This document shows, piece by piece, positions 24,166 to 32,950 of a stretch of DNA of 40,463 nt. Position 1 is the stretch's first letter, and each line of letters opens with the position of its first letter. The position numbers were made by a program, and so were the translations under genes. The DNA is from Pseudomonas sp. MIACH (lineage in GTDB: Bacteria > Pseudomonadota > Gammaproteobacteria > Pseudomonadales > Pseudomonadaceae), in assembly GCF_001269925.1 (NCBI RefSeq), contig NZ_LHVO01000055.1, positions 1 through 40,463 of the forward strand, written 5' to 3'. Under the pieces are notes generated by a model that saw only the letters and a list, made by a program, of their open reading frames with translations, ran no database searches and was not told the DNA's origin.

Positions 24166-25146
24166 TCAGGCTTTTTGCCAGACCTTGGGTTTGAAGAACA
24201 AGGTCTCGCCGCGAGCCAGGCCGGTCAGGCTGTCGTGGTCTTTCACCACTTCGGCTTCGATCAGCTCACTCTGGCCTTCGACCTTCAAGGTCACCCGCGT
24301 GGTCGCGCCCAATGGACGAATATCACGCACTTCAGCCGCATGGTGGTCTTCCAGTTCGTGGCGCGACAGCGACACTTCATGGGGGCGGAACAGCACGTGC
24401 TGGTCTTCACCCAGGTGCAAGCGGTTGGAGTCGCCGAGGAAGTGGTAGACGAAATCGCTGGCCGGGTTTTCGTAGACGTCGCCCGGTGAGCCGATCTGCT
24501 CGATCACGCCTTTGTTCATCACCACGATGCGGTCGGCGACTTCCATGGCCTCTTCCTGGTCGTGTGTCACGAACACCGACGTCAGGTTGATGTCTTCGTG
24601 CAGGCGCGCCAGCCAGCGGCGCAGCTCTTTACGCACCTTGGCGTCGAGGGCGCCGAAGGGTTCATCCAGCAGCAGCACTTTCGGCTCGACCGCCAGGGCG
24701 CGGGCCAGGGCGATACGCTGGCGCTGGCCACCGGAGAGTTGTTCCGGGTAACGGTCGGACAGCCAGTCCAGCTGCACCATGTTCAGCAGTTCGTGAACCT
24801 TGGCCGCAATCTGGCTTTCGTTCGGGCGCTGGTTTTTCGGCTTCATGCGCAGGCCGAAGGCGACGTTGTCGAACACGGTCATGTGGCGAAACAGCGCGTA
24901 GTGCTGGAACACAAAACCGACGTTGCGATCGCGCACGTCGTGGCCGGAGACGTCTTCACCGTGGAACACGATGCTGCCGTCGTCCGGGGTTTCCAGGCCG
25001 GCGATGATGCGCAGCAAGGTAGTCTTGCCGCAGCCGGACGGGCCAAGCAACGCCACCAGCTCGCCACTCTGGATGTCCAGATTGATGCTGTTCAGGGCCT
25101 TGAAGGCGTTGAAATTCTTGCTGACATTACGGACTTCAATCGACAT
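24166..25146 (-). CDS. cysA: Sulfate/thiosulfate ABC transporter ATPase CysA
   Basis: 326-residue ATPase of the sulfate importer. Seen: Walker A GPSGCGKTT (about 35-43), Q-loop FVFQHYALFRHM, signature LSGGQRQR, Walker B VLLLDEP, H-loop VTHDQEEAMEVADR, then a C-terminal TOBE-type regulatory region (GVIEQIGSPGDVYENPASDF onward). It starts three bases after the cysW stop, with GAGGAA inside the cysW end. Last gene of oscA-sbp-cysT-cysW-cysA, which feeds inorganic sulfate to cysteine synthesis. Confidence 0.96.
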   Translation of the reverse strand: MSIEVRNVSKNFNAFKALNSINLDIQSGELVALLGPSGCGKTTLLRIIAGLETPDDGSIVFHGEDVSGHDVRDRNVGFVFQHYALFRHMTVFDNVAFGLRMKPKNQRPNESQIAAKVHELLNMVQLDWLSDRYPEQLSGGQRQRIALARALAVEPKVLLLDEPFGALDAKVRKELRRWLARLHEDINLTSVFVTHDQEEAMEVADRIVVMNKGVIEQIGSPGDVYENPASDFVYHFLGDSNRLHLGEDQHVLFRPHEVSLSRHELEDHHAAEVRDIRPLGATTRVTLKVEGQSELIEAEVVKDHDSLTGLARGETLFFKPKVWQKA

Positions 25147-25149
25147 GAC

Positions 25150-26022
25150 TTATTCCTCAGCCGCACCGGCGCGCAGGCGATTAATACGGTTCTCGCTCCA
25201 CTGCTTGAGCAGCAGGATGAAGAGCGCCAGGATCAGCAACAGACTCGCCACCGCAAAGGCGGCAACGTGGTTGTATTCGTTGTAGAGAATCTCGACGTGC
25301 AGCGGCAGGGTGTTGGTCACGCCGCGAATGTGGCCGGACACCACCGACACCGCGCCGAACTCACCCATGGCCCGCGCGGTACACAGCACCACGCCGTAGA
25401 TCAGGCCCCATTTGATGTTCGGCACGGTGACATGCCAGAACATCTGCCAGCCATTGGCACCGAGCAGGCGCGCGGCCTCTTCTTCCTGGGTGCCCTGCTC
25501 CTGCATCAGCGGGATCAGTTCCCGGGCGACGAAGGGTACGGTGACGAAAATGGTCGCCAGTACGATGCCGGGCAAGGCGAACACGATCTGGATGTCATGC
25601 TCCTGCAACCACGGGCCAAACAGGCCCTGGGCGCCGAACATCAGCACGTAGACCAGGCCTGCGATCACCGGGGAGACCGAGAACGGCAGGTCGATCAGCG
25701 TGACCAGGATGCTCTTGCCACGGAACGAGTACTTGCTCACGCACCAGGCGGCGCTGACGCCGAATACCAGGTTGAGCGGCACCGAAATCAGCACGGCGAT
25801 CACCGTGAGTTTCAACGCGGACAACGCGTCCGGTTCAAGGATCGCGGTGAAAAACGCGCCGAGGCCATTCTTCAAGCCCTGGGACACCACGATAAACAGC
25901 GGCAGCAGCAGGAACAGGAAGAACACCAGCCAGCCGAGGCTGATCAGGATGCGCCGGGAAACAGCGCTGCCACGGCGGGCGGCGTTGGCCGAGGATGCAG
26001 CGGAAATAGACGATTGGGACAT
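25150..26022 (-). CDS. cysW: Sulfate ABC transporter permease CysW
   Basis: 290-residue inner-membrane permease with six hydrophobic helices and the BPD_transp_1 coupling loop EEEAARLLGANGWQMFWHVT (about 170-190). N-terminus is Ser/Ala-rich and cytoplasmic. ATG 26022 has GGAGG upstream. Pairs with CysT to form the channel; 13 bp separate the two genes. Confidence 0.95.
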   Translation of the reverse strand: MSQSSISAASSANAARRGSAVSRRILISLGWLVFFLFLLLPLFIVVSQGLKNGLGAFFTAILEPDALSALKLTVIAVLISVPLNLVFGVSAAWCVSKYSFRGKSILVTLIDLPFSVSPVIAGLVYVLMFGAQGLFGPWLQEHDIQIVFALPGIVLATIFVTVPFVARELIPLMQEQGTQEEEAARLLGANGWQMFWHVTVPNIKWGLIYGVVLCTARAMGEFGAVSVVSGHIRGVTNTLPLHVEILYNEYNHVAAFAVASLLLILALFILLLKQWSENRINRLRAGAAEE

Positions 26023-26035
26023 GTTCCGCGCCTCC

Positions 26036-26854
26036 TTATGGACGTTCGATGCGCCGCTGCAACAAGTTGATCAGCAGCAGCAGGACAAAGGAAACCACCA
26101 GCATCAGCACGCCAATGGAGGTGGCACCGCGGTAGTCGTATTGGTCGAGCTTGACCATGATCAGCAGCGGCAGGATCTCGGTTTTCATCGGCATGTTGCC
26201 GGCGATGAAAATCACCGAGCCGTACTCACCGACGCCACGGGCGAACGCCAGGGCGAAGCCGGTCAGCCAAGCGGGCAGCAGCGCGGGGACGAGGATGTAG
26301 CGGAACACCTGCAACGGCTTGGCGCCCAGGCAGGCGGCGGCTTCTTCGATTTCCCGGGGGATATCCGCGAGTACCGGCTGCACCGTGCGCACTACGAACG
26401 GCAGGGTCACGAAGGTCAGCGCCAGGGTGATGCCCAACGGGCTGTAGGCGATCTTGAAGCCCAGGTCGGCGGCGAACTGGCCCACCAGGCCGGTCGGCGT
26501 GTACAGCGCAGTCAGGGCAATACCGGCCACGGCGGTGGGCAAGGCGAACGGCAGGTCGATCATCGCATCGATGATCTTGCGGCCGGGGAAGGTGTAGCGC
26601 ACCAGCACCCAGGCCAGCAGCGTGCCGATCACGCCGTTGATCAGGGCGGCGTAAAGCGCGGTGCTGAAGCTCAGTTTCAACGCCGCCAGCACACGCGGTG
26701 CGGAGATGATGTTCCAGAACTGATCCCAGGTGAGTTGTGCGGCGTGTACAAACATCGCCGCGAGGGGGATGAGTACGATCAGGCTGAGGTACACCACGGT
26801 GTAGCCCAGCGTCAGCCCGAAGCCGGGTATGACGGGGGAAATACGACGCGACAT
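26036..26854 (-). CDS. cysT: Sulfate ABC transporter permease CysT
   Basis: 272-residue permease (also called CysU) with about six to seven helices and the coupling loop EIEEAAACLGAKPLQVFRYI. It begins 77 bp after the sbp stop, past an intergenic hairpin that may lower its expression below that of the binding protein. Partner of CysW. Confidence 0.95.
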   Translation of the reverse strand: MSRRISPVIPGFGLTLGYTVVYLSLIVLIPLAAMFVHAAQLTWDQFWNIISAPRVLAALKLSFSTALYAALINGVIGTLLAWVLVRYTFPGRKIIDAMIDLPFALPTAVAGIALTALYTPTGLVGQFAADLGFKIAYSPLGITLALTFVTLPFVVRTVQPVLADIPREIEEAAACLGAKPLQVFRYILVPALLPAWLTGFALAFARGVGEYGSVIFIAGNMPMKTEILPLLIMVKLDQYDYRGATSIGVLMLVVSFVLLLLINLLQRRIERP

Positions 26855-26883
26855 AAGAGTCCTTGGTTAGCGGAACTGACACA

Positions 26884-26907
26884 CAAAACCCGCAGGTGAA
26901 TGCGGGC
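26884..26907 (-). terminator. Attenuator-like hairpin between sbp and cysT
   Basis: On the minus strand CCCGCA TTCACC TGCGGG is followed by TTTTG. It lies 25-48 bp after the sbp stop. Partial termination here would give more binding protein than permease, as is common in such operons; this role is inferred. Confidence 0.65.
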
Positions 26908-26931
26908 TCTGTGGGCGGGTTGTTGCTCGGC

Positions 26932-27942
26932 TTACTGCGCCGTGTAGATCTGGTCGAACACGCCACCGTCGTTAAAGAATTTCGGTTGGGCAGTTTTCCA
27001 GCCGCCGAAGTCTTTGTCGATAGTCACCAGGTCCAGTTTCGGGAACTGCTGGGCGTATTTGGCGGCCACTTTTGCATCGCGTGGGCGGTAGAAGTTCTTC
27101 GCCGCAATCTCCTGGCCAGCCGGGCTGTACAGGTGCTTGAGGTATTCAGTGGCGATCTCGGTGTTGCCCTTTTTCTCGGCGTTCTTGTCGACCACGGCCA
27201 CCGGCGGCTCCGCGAGGATCGACAGGGACGGCACGACGATGTCGAACTTGTCGGCGCCGCCGTCTTCTTTCAGGGCCAGGAAGGCTTCGTTTTCCCAGGC
27301 CAGCAACACGTCGCCCTGACCGTTGTTGACGAAGGTGATGGTCGAGCCACGCGCGCCGGTGTCGAGGATCGGCACGTGCTTGAACAGCTCTTTCACGTAC
27401 TCCTGGGCCTTGGCTTCGCTGCCACCGGATTTCAGGCCGTAGGCCCAGGCGGCCAGGAAGTTCCAGCGTGCACCGCCGGAGGTTTTCGGATTAGGCGTGA
27501 TCACCGACACGTCTTTCTTGATCAGGTCGCCCCAATCCTTGATGCCTTTAGGGTTGCCCTTGCGCACCAGGAACACAATGGTCGAGGTGTACGGGGTGCT
27601 GGCGTCCGGCAGGCGGGTCTGCCAGTTCTCCGGCAGGGTCTTGCCCAGCTTGGCGATTTCATCGATGTCACCGGCCAGGGCCAGGGTCACCACGTCGGCG
27701 CGCAGGCCATCGATCACGGCCCGGCCTTGCTTGCCCGAACCACCGTGGGATTGCTGGATCTTGACGTTGTCGCCGGGGTGGGACTGTTTCCAGAAGTTGG
27801 TGAACTCTGCGTTGTAGTCCTGGTACAGCTCACGGGTAGGGTCGTACGAGACGTTAAGCAACTCGTAGTCCTTGGCAACGGCGGAACCGGCAAACACGGC
27901 GCTGGCCAGGGCGGCCAAGGCATAACGGCGAATCGACGACAT
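26932..27942 (-). CDS. sbp: Sulfate-binding periplasmic protein Sbp
   Basis: 336-residue sulfate/thiosulfate binding protein. Seen: signal peptide MSSIRRYALAALASAVFAGS ending AVA/KDYE (23 residues), the family start LLNVSYDPTRELYQDYN, SHGGSGKQ and LPENWQTRLPDASTPYTS. It captures sulfate in the periplasm for CysTWA. ATG 27942 has GGAG upstream. Preceded by oscA with a 66-bp gap. Confidence 0.96.
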   Translation of the reverse strand: MSSIRRYALAALASAVFAGSAVAKDYELLNVSYDPTRELYQDYNAEFTNFWKQSHPGDNVKIQQSHGGSGKQGRAVIDGLRADVVTLALAGDIDEIAKLGKTLPENWQTRLPDASTPYTSTIVFLVRKGNPKGIKDWGDLIKKDVSVITPNPKTSGGARWNFLAAWAYGLKSGGSEAKAQEYVKELFKHVPILDTGARGSTITFVNNGQGDVLLAWENEAFLALKEDGGADKFDIVVPSLSILAEPPVAVVDKNAEKKGNTEIATEYLKHLYSPAGQEIAAKNFYRPRDAKVAAKYAQQFPKLDLVTIDKDFGGWKTAQPKFFNDGGVFDQIYTAQ

Positions 27943-28008
27943 AGAAGCTCCTGAAAATTCTGGGGTGTTGGCTTTTTCTTATAGTTGCGGGTCTATCGCC
28001 GTTCTTGC

Positions 28009-28191
28009 TTAGCTCGGTTTGTTACCCGGGTTCTGCAAACGGAATTTTTCCTTGCGTTCGATCTGTACCACTTGAGCGTTGTGCACAGTGATTTCCACCG
28101 CGCCAAACCGCAGATCGCGCAAGGCGCTCTGGATCTCACGCAAAATGGCTGCTTCGTCCTGGCCGTCGACGCTACGTAGAGATGCGCTCAT
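28009..28191 (-). CDS. oscA: Sulfur-starvation response protein OscA
   Basis: 60-residue small protein (DUF2292) matching OscA of Pseudomonas, induced by sulfur limitation and linked to growth on organosulfur sources under oxidative stress such as chromate. Seen: ILREIQSALRDLRFGAVEIT and the C-terminal VVQIERKEKFRL. Start set to ATG 28191 with AGGAG 7-8 bases upstream; an in-frame extension to 28233 lacks a ribosome site. First gene of the operon with sbp-cysTWA. Molecular activity unknown. Confidence 0.9.
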   Translation of the reverse strand: MSASLRSVDGQDEAAILREIQSALRDLRFGAVEITVHNAQVVQIERKEKFRLQNPGNKPS

Positions 28192-28270
28192 GGTCTCGCT
28201 CCTGAAATGAATAGTGCCTCGCAGTGGCGGCACTGCTTGCGGCGTAGGGCGATAGTAGATAAGCGCGGAT

Positions 28271-28295
28271 ATTCTTAAAAATACTATTTAAGAAT
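28271..28295. promoter_or_regulatory. AT-rich palindrome upstream of oscA
   Basis: ATTCTTAAA AATACTA TTTAAGAAT: perfect 9-bp arms with a 7-bp spacer, about 80 bp before oscA. It is the most likely operator for sulfur control of the operon; CysB is the expected protein but the assignment is inferred. Confidence 0.5.
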
Positions 28296-28379
28296 GTTTA
28301 TATAACCGAAAAGAATTTTCTGGCAGGACGCGGGGTTGCGTGGGGCATGCGCCGAAAACAGCACCTTGCAAAGACCTCT

Positions 28380-28469
28380 ATGTGGGAGGGCGCTTGCCCC
28401 CGATGGCGGTGGGTCAGGTACCGATGTTCTGCCTGATGCGCCGCTATCGGGGCAAGCCCCCTCCCACAT
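28380..28469. repeat. REPIN
   Basis: ATGTGGGAGGGCGCTTGCCC ... core GGCGGTGGGTCAGG ... CCTGATGCGCCG ... CTATCGGGGCAAGCCCCCTC ... CACAT. One half is a variant (GGGCGCTTGCCCCC). It lies between the oscA promoter and the end of the PAS-GGDEF-EAL gene. Confidence 0.88.
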
Positions 28470-28481
28470 TTTGAATGCACT

Positions 28482-30395
28482 TCAAGGCTGGAGAGTGGGT
28501 GCGCGGCTCCAATCAATCTCGTCCGCCGGCATCGGCCGCCCAAACCAGTATCCCTGGCCCATATCGCAGTCTTGTTCCAACAAAAACCGCGCCTGCTCCA
28601 CTTGCTCGATCCCCTCGGCATGCACCTGCATGCCCATGCTTTTGGCCAGGGCAATGACCACGCGCACAATCGCGGCGTCGTCGTCGTCCCATGGCAATCC
28701 TGCGACAAAGCCCTGGTCGATCTTGAGTTTCTGCACCGGCAGGCGCTTGAGGCGCAGCAGTGAGGAATAGCCGGTGCCGAAGTCATCGATGGCCAGGCGC
28801 AAGCCCAGTTCGCGCAGGCGGTGCAGTTGTTCCAAGGCTACTTCCGGGTCGTCCATCACCGCGCTTTCGGTGACTTCCAGCTCAAGGAACGCCGGGTCCA
28901 GACCGGTATCGTGCAGCACTTGGGCGACTTGATCGTAGAGTTCGCGTCGGGCAAACAGGCGGCTGGATACGTTGATGGCAATAAAACTCAGCGGCACGCC
29001 GTCGGCCAGCCACTGGCACATCTGGCGGCAGGCCTGCTCCATCACCCAGCCATCGATATCGGCAATCAACCCGGTCCGCTCGGCGATGGGGACGAATTCG
29101 CCCGGTGGCACCAGGCCGCGTTCCGGGTGCTCCCAGCGCACCAGGGCTTCGACGCCAATCAGGCGGCTGGTGTGCAAATCATGCACAGGCTGGTAGTAGA
29201 CGCGCAGCTCCTGCTGTTCGAGGGCGCGTCGCAGCTCGCGGGCGATTTCCACACGGTTCTGCGCGTGGGCGGTGAGTTCTTCGGTGTACAGGGCGTAACC
29301 TTCGCGCCCCACGCTTTTGGCCTTGAACAGCGCGGAGTCGGCGTTGCGCAGCAACTGTTCGGCGCTCAGGGCGTCATTTGGGAACAGGCTGATGCCGATG
29401 CTGGCGCTGATAAAGAGTTGATGGCCGTCAAAGATGAACGGCTGCTTCATCACATCCAGCATGCGCTGCGCCAACGCTGCGGCCTGCACCACCTGTGAAC
29501 AGCTTTCCGCAAGCACCGCGAACTCATCCCCACCCAGGCGCGCCAGGGTCACGCCGGGGCCGAACAGCGCCTTGAGCCGCTCGCCCACCAGCTTGAGCAA
29601 CTGGTCGCCAATGTTATGGCCGAGGCTGTCGTTGATGATCTTGAAGTGGTCCAGGTCCAGCAACAGCAGGGCGCAGCCGCGTTTGTGCAGTTGCGCCGAG
29701 GCCAGCGCCTGCTCGGCGCGGTCGGTGAACAGCAGGCGGTTGGGCAGGTCGGTCAGCGGGTCGTGGTGAGCCAGGTGGGCCAGTTCGTGTTCGGAATTCT
29801 TGATGGCGCTGATGTCGGAAAACACCGCGACGTAGTGGCTGACGTGGCCCTGGTCATCGTGAATCACGCGAATGGTTTGCCACTGTGGATAAATCTCACC
29901 GCTTTTGCGCCGATTCCAGATTTCACCGCTCCATTCGCCACTTTCTTCCAGGGTCTGGAACATCTGCTGATAGAAATTCGACGAGTGGCGACCGGACTTG
30001 AACAGGCTCGGCTGCTGGCCCATGACGTCCTCGCACTGATAGCCGGTAATTTCCATGAACGCCCGGTTCACATGCACGATCAGGCCGTTGGCGTCGGTGA
30101 CCAATACCCCTTCGCGGGTGCAGTCGAACACGGCGGCAGCCTGGCGCAGGCGCTCACGGTTCTCTTTCAAGGGTTGCTGCAACTGGCTGGCCCCGGCAAA
30201 CCGGGCACAGATCAGGTAGATCAGCAGGGCGCTGAGCACCACCCACACATAGCCGCGCACCTGCAACCAGTGGCTTAGCTCGGTCGGATTATCGAGAAAC
30301 TCGATCAATACCCGATGAGTGATACCTATCCAGGCACTCGAAGCCAGCAGGTATACCAGCCCCGCACGCAGGGCACCTCGGTATGAAAACAGCAT
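28482..30395 (-). CDS. Membrane PAS-GGDEF-EAL protein, c-di-GMP phosphodiesterase
   Basis: 637-residue protein: two membrane helices (about 9-28 and 48-66), PAS domain (about 85-200), GGDEF domain (GGDEF at 288-292) and EAL domain (EAL at 416-418). EAL catalytic residues look complete: EALVRWEHP, AINVSSRLF, ELEVTES, AIDDFGTGYSS, LKIDQGF and HAEGIE, so it should hydrolyse c-di-GMP. The GGDEF has no RxxD inhibitory site before it; it may be active or serve as a GTP sensor. Position between oscA and desA matches PA0285 (PipA) of P. aeruginosa as I recall. Divergent from desA by 166 bp. Confidence 0.93.
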   Translation of the reverse strand: MLFSYRGALRAGLVYLLASSAWIGITHRVLIEFLDNPTELSHWLQVRGYVWVVLSALLIYLICARFAGASQLQQPLKENRERLRQAAAVFDCTREGVLVTDANGLIVHVNRAFMEITGYQCEDVMGQQPSLFKSGRHSSNFYQQMFQTLEESGEWSGEIWNRRKSGEIYPQWQTIRVIHDDQGHVSHYVAVFSDISAIKNSEHELAHLAHHDPLTDLPNRLLFTDRAEQALASAQLHKRGCALLLLDLDHFKIINDSLGHNIGDQLLKLVGERLKALFGPGVTLARLGGDEFAVLAESCSQVVQAAALAQRMLDVMKQPFIFDGHQLFISASIGISLFPNDALSAEQLLRNADSALFKAKSVGREGYALYTEELTAHAQNRVEIARELRRALEQQELRVYYQPVHDLHTSRLIGVEALVRWEHPERGLVPPGEFVPIAERTGLIADIDGWVMEQACRQMCQWLADGVPLSFIAINVSSRLFARRELYDQVAQVLHDTGLDPAFLELEVTESAVMDDPEVALEQLHRLRELGLRLAIDDFGTGYSSLLRLKRLPVQKLKIDQGFVAGLPWDDDDAAIVRVVIALAKSMGMQVHAEGIEQVEQARFLLEQDCDMGQGYWFGRPMPADEIDWSRAPTLQP

Positions 30396-30561
30396 ATGTC
30401 CAGTAATCCTTACCCAAAATCCGGAATTGTCCTACAAAGACTGTGGATTATAGGATATGTAACATCTCGTAAGTCTTATCTGAAAGGGCCGCTGGTTTTC
30501 TCTGTAGGCTTAGTGATAATGCGTGAGCTGTTCTTTTCTTTATCTGAGGGCCATACAGCCT

Positions 30562-31746
30562 ATGTGGTACAACGGTTTTCTTGACCTGTCAGCCTGGCAA
30601 CTGGTGGCAGTCACTCTGTTGATGACCCACGTGACCATCGTTGCGGTCACGGTCTATCTGCACCGCTATTCAGCCCATCGCTCCCTGGAGCTCAATGCTG
30701 GCCTGAAACACTTCTTCCGCTTCTGGCTGTGGTTGACCACGGCGCAGAACACCCGCGAGTGGACTGCCATCCACCGCAAGCACCACGCCAAATGCGAAAC
30801 CGTCGACGACCCGCACAGTCCGGTGATCAAGGGCCTGTCTACCGTACTGCGCAAAGGCGCCGAACTGTATCGCACCGAGGCCGAAAACCCGGAGACCCTG
30901 CGTATCTACGGCAAGAACTGCCCGGACGATTGGATCGAGCGCAAGATCTACACCCCCTACCCGCTGCTTGGCGTGGCGATCATGGGTGTGATCGACCTGC
31001 TGCTGTTCGGCACCATCGGCATCACCATCTGGGCGATCCAGATGATGTGGATTCCATTCTGGGCCGCCGGCGTGATCAATGGCCTGGGCCATGCCGTGGG
31101 CTATCGCAACTTCGAATGCCGTGACGCCGCCACCAACCTGGTGCCGTGGGGGATCATCGTCGGCGGTGAAGAGCTGCACAACAACCACCACACCTATCCC
31201 AACTCGGCCAAGCTGTCGGTGAAGAAGTGGGAATTCGACCTGGGGTGGGCGTGGATCAAGGTATTCAGTTTCCTGCGCCTGGCCAAAGTGCAGCGTGTAG
31301 CACCGATTGCCCACCGCGTGGAAGGCAAGGGCCACCTGGACATGGACACCGCCATGGCGATCCTCAATAACCGCTTCCAGATCATGGCCCAATACCGCAA
31401 GTTGGTAATTGGCCCGCTGGTCAAGCAGGAGCTGGAGAAGGTCGATCATTCGGTGCGCCACCAGTTCCACCGCGCCAAGCGCCTGCTGTCGCGGGAAACC
31501 AGCCTGCTGGATGACCGTCACCACCTGCGTATCCAGAGCATGCTGGAACACAGCCAGGCCCTGAAAGTGATCTATGAAAAACGCCTGGCACTGCAGCAGA
31601 TCTGGCTCAAGACCAGTTCCAACGGCCATGACATGCTGGCCGCCATCAAGGAATGGGTACACGAGGCCGAGGCCAGCGGCATCCAGTCCCTGCGGGATTT
31701 TGCCCACCAATTGAAGACCTACTCACTGCGACCTGCATCCGTATGA
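30562..31746 (+). CDS. desA: Delta-9 acyl-lipid fatty-acid desaturase DesA
   Basis: 394-residue membrane di-iron desaturase. Seen: histidine boxes HRYSAH (34-39), HRKHH (71-75) and HNNHH (about 207-211), with hydrophobic helices before and between, and a helical C-terminal tail of about 130 residues. It introduces a double bond at position 9 of acyl chains in phospholipids. Gene order with the PAS-GGDEF-EAL gene matches P. aeruginosa desA (PA0286). Start placed at ATG 30562; a GTG at 30523 would add 13 unlikely residues. Confidence 0.92.
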   Translation: MWYNGFLDLSAWQLVAVTLLMTHVTIVAVTVYLHRYSAHRSLELNAGLKHFFRFWLWLTTAQNTREWTAIHRKHHAKCETVDDPHSPVIKGLSTVLRKGAELYRTEAENPETLRIYGKNCPDDWIERKIYTPYPLLGVAIMGVIDLLLFGTIGITIWAIQMMWIPFWAAGVINGLGHAVGYRNFECRDAATNLVPWGIIVGGEELHNNHHTYPNSAKLSVKKWEFDLGWAWIKVFSFLRLAKVQRVAPIAHRVEGKGHLDMDTAMAILNNRFQIMAQYRKLVIGPLVKQELEKVDHSVRHQFHRAKRLLSRETSLLDDRHHLRIQSMLEHSQALKVIYEKRLALQQIWLKTSSNGHDMLAAIKEWVHEAEASGIQSLRDFAHQLKTYSLRPASV

Positions 31747-31752
31747 CAACAT

Positions 31753-31785
31753 GGCGGGAGGGCCTTCCCTCCCGCCCATCAGCTT
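31753..31785 (+). terminator. Terminator after desA
   Basis: GGCGGGAGGG (31753-31762) and CCCTCCCGCC (31767-31776) form a perfect 10-bp stem with loop CCTT, followed by CATCAGCTTTTT. The T run is a few bases away from the stem. No gene lies in the remaining gap to 31934. Confidence 0.75.
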
Positions 31786-31934
31786 TTTGGCGTCATTTCT
31801 CGGACACCGTCAATCGCGCCTGTTGACGGAACTTCACTGCAATTCCCCTCTCTCAATGAACACTTCGCCATCATGGTGACCCCTTGTAGTGACCGCTGCT
31901 CGATCTTGCGGCGCGCCCAGAGAGAGTTGTACCG

Positions 31935-32936
31935 ATGGTTCACGAAAAGTCCTGCTTACCCGATACGCCCACTGCTGAGCCGCCGCGCCCAGCAGCTGCG
32001 GCGACCCTGCTGGCGCTGATGCACGCCCAGGGTGAAGTCGAGCGGCTGAGTGAGCGCGAACAACTGCTCAGTTCTCTGCTGGTCAGCGTGAACGCCGTGC
32101 TGTGGGCCATCGATTGGCAAACCCGCCGCGTGCTCTACGTGAGCCCGGCGTATGAGCGGATTTTCGGACGCTCCGCCGGCCTGTTACTGGCCGACCACCG
32201 GGAATGGCGCAACAGCATTCACCCCGAAGACCTCGACTACGCCGAACACAGCCTGGCCCGTGTGCTTGAGCTGGGCGCCGTGGAGGACCGCGAGTACCGC
32301 ATTATCACCGCCGACGGGCAGATCCGCTGGCTGAGCGACAAGTGCTACATCAACCAACAGGTCGAGCCCGGCGAACCGGTGATCGTCGTCGGCATCGCCG
32401 AGGACATCACTGAAAAAAAGCAGCTGGAACTGGAGTTGCACCGTCTCGCCACCACCGACGTGCTGACCCAGAGCAGCAACCGCCGGCACTTCTTCGAATG
32501 CGCCAACCAGGCCTTCGACAGCGCCTGCGCCCAAGGCGCGCCGCTGGCCTTCCTGTTGCTGGACATTGATGACTTCAAAGACGTGAACGACACCTACGGC
32601 CACCTGGAGGGCGACCAAGTGCTGCGGCGTATCGCCGAGAGCGGTCGCGGGGTACTGCGCCGTGGCGATCTGTTCGGGCGCATTGGCGGCGAAGAATTCG
32701 CGGCCGTGTTGCCGGGTTGCGCGCCGGAGATGGCCCTGCAAGTGGCTGAGCGCCTGGGCCGGGAGATCCAGGAGCTGAGTTTCAGCTACGAAGGCCAGAC
32801 GTTCGGCGTGACCATCAGCCAGGGCCTGGCCAGCCTGACCGAGGAAGACTCAACCCTGGACAGCCTGTTCGCCCGCGCCGATGCCGCGATGTATGAGGCC
32901 AAGCGCCTGGGCAAGAATCGTGTGATTGCGGGTTAG
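31935..32936 (+). CDS. PAS-GGEEF diguanylate cyclase
   Basis: 333-residue cytoplasmic protein: PAS_3-type sensor (about 50-162; YVSPAYERIFGRS, RIITADGQIRWL) and GGDEF domain with GGEEF at 251-255. An RxxD inhibitory site (Arg242-Asp245) lies five residues before it, so it should make c-di-GMP with product feedback. No membrane segment. Gene ends 14 bp from the convergent REC-HDOD gene. It resembles PA0290 of P. aeruginosa in context. Confidence 0.92.
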   Translation: MVHEKSCLPDTPTAEPPRPAAAATLLALMHAQGEVERLSEREQLLSSLLVSVNAVLWAIDWQTRRVLYVSPAYERIFGRSAGLLLADHREWRNSIHPEDLDYAEHSLARVLELGAVEDREYRIITADGQIRWLSDKCYINQQVEPGEPVIVVGIAEDITEKKQLELELHRLATTDVLTQSSNRRHFFECANQAFDSACAQGAPLAFLLLDIDDFKDVNDTYGHLEGDQVLRRIAESGRGVLRRGDLFGRIGGEEFAAVLPGCAPEMALQVAERLGREIQELSFSYEGQTFGVTISQGLASLTEEDSTLDSLFARADAAMYEAKRLGKNRVIAG

Positions 32937-32950
32937 AACTTCATTGTTCT

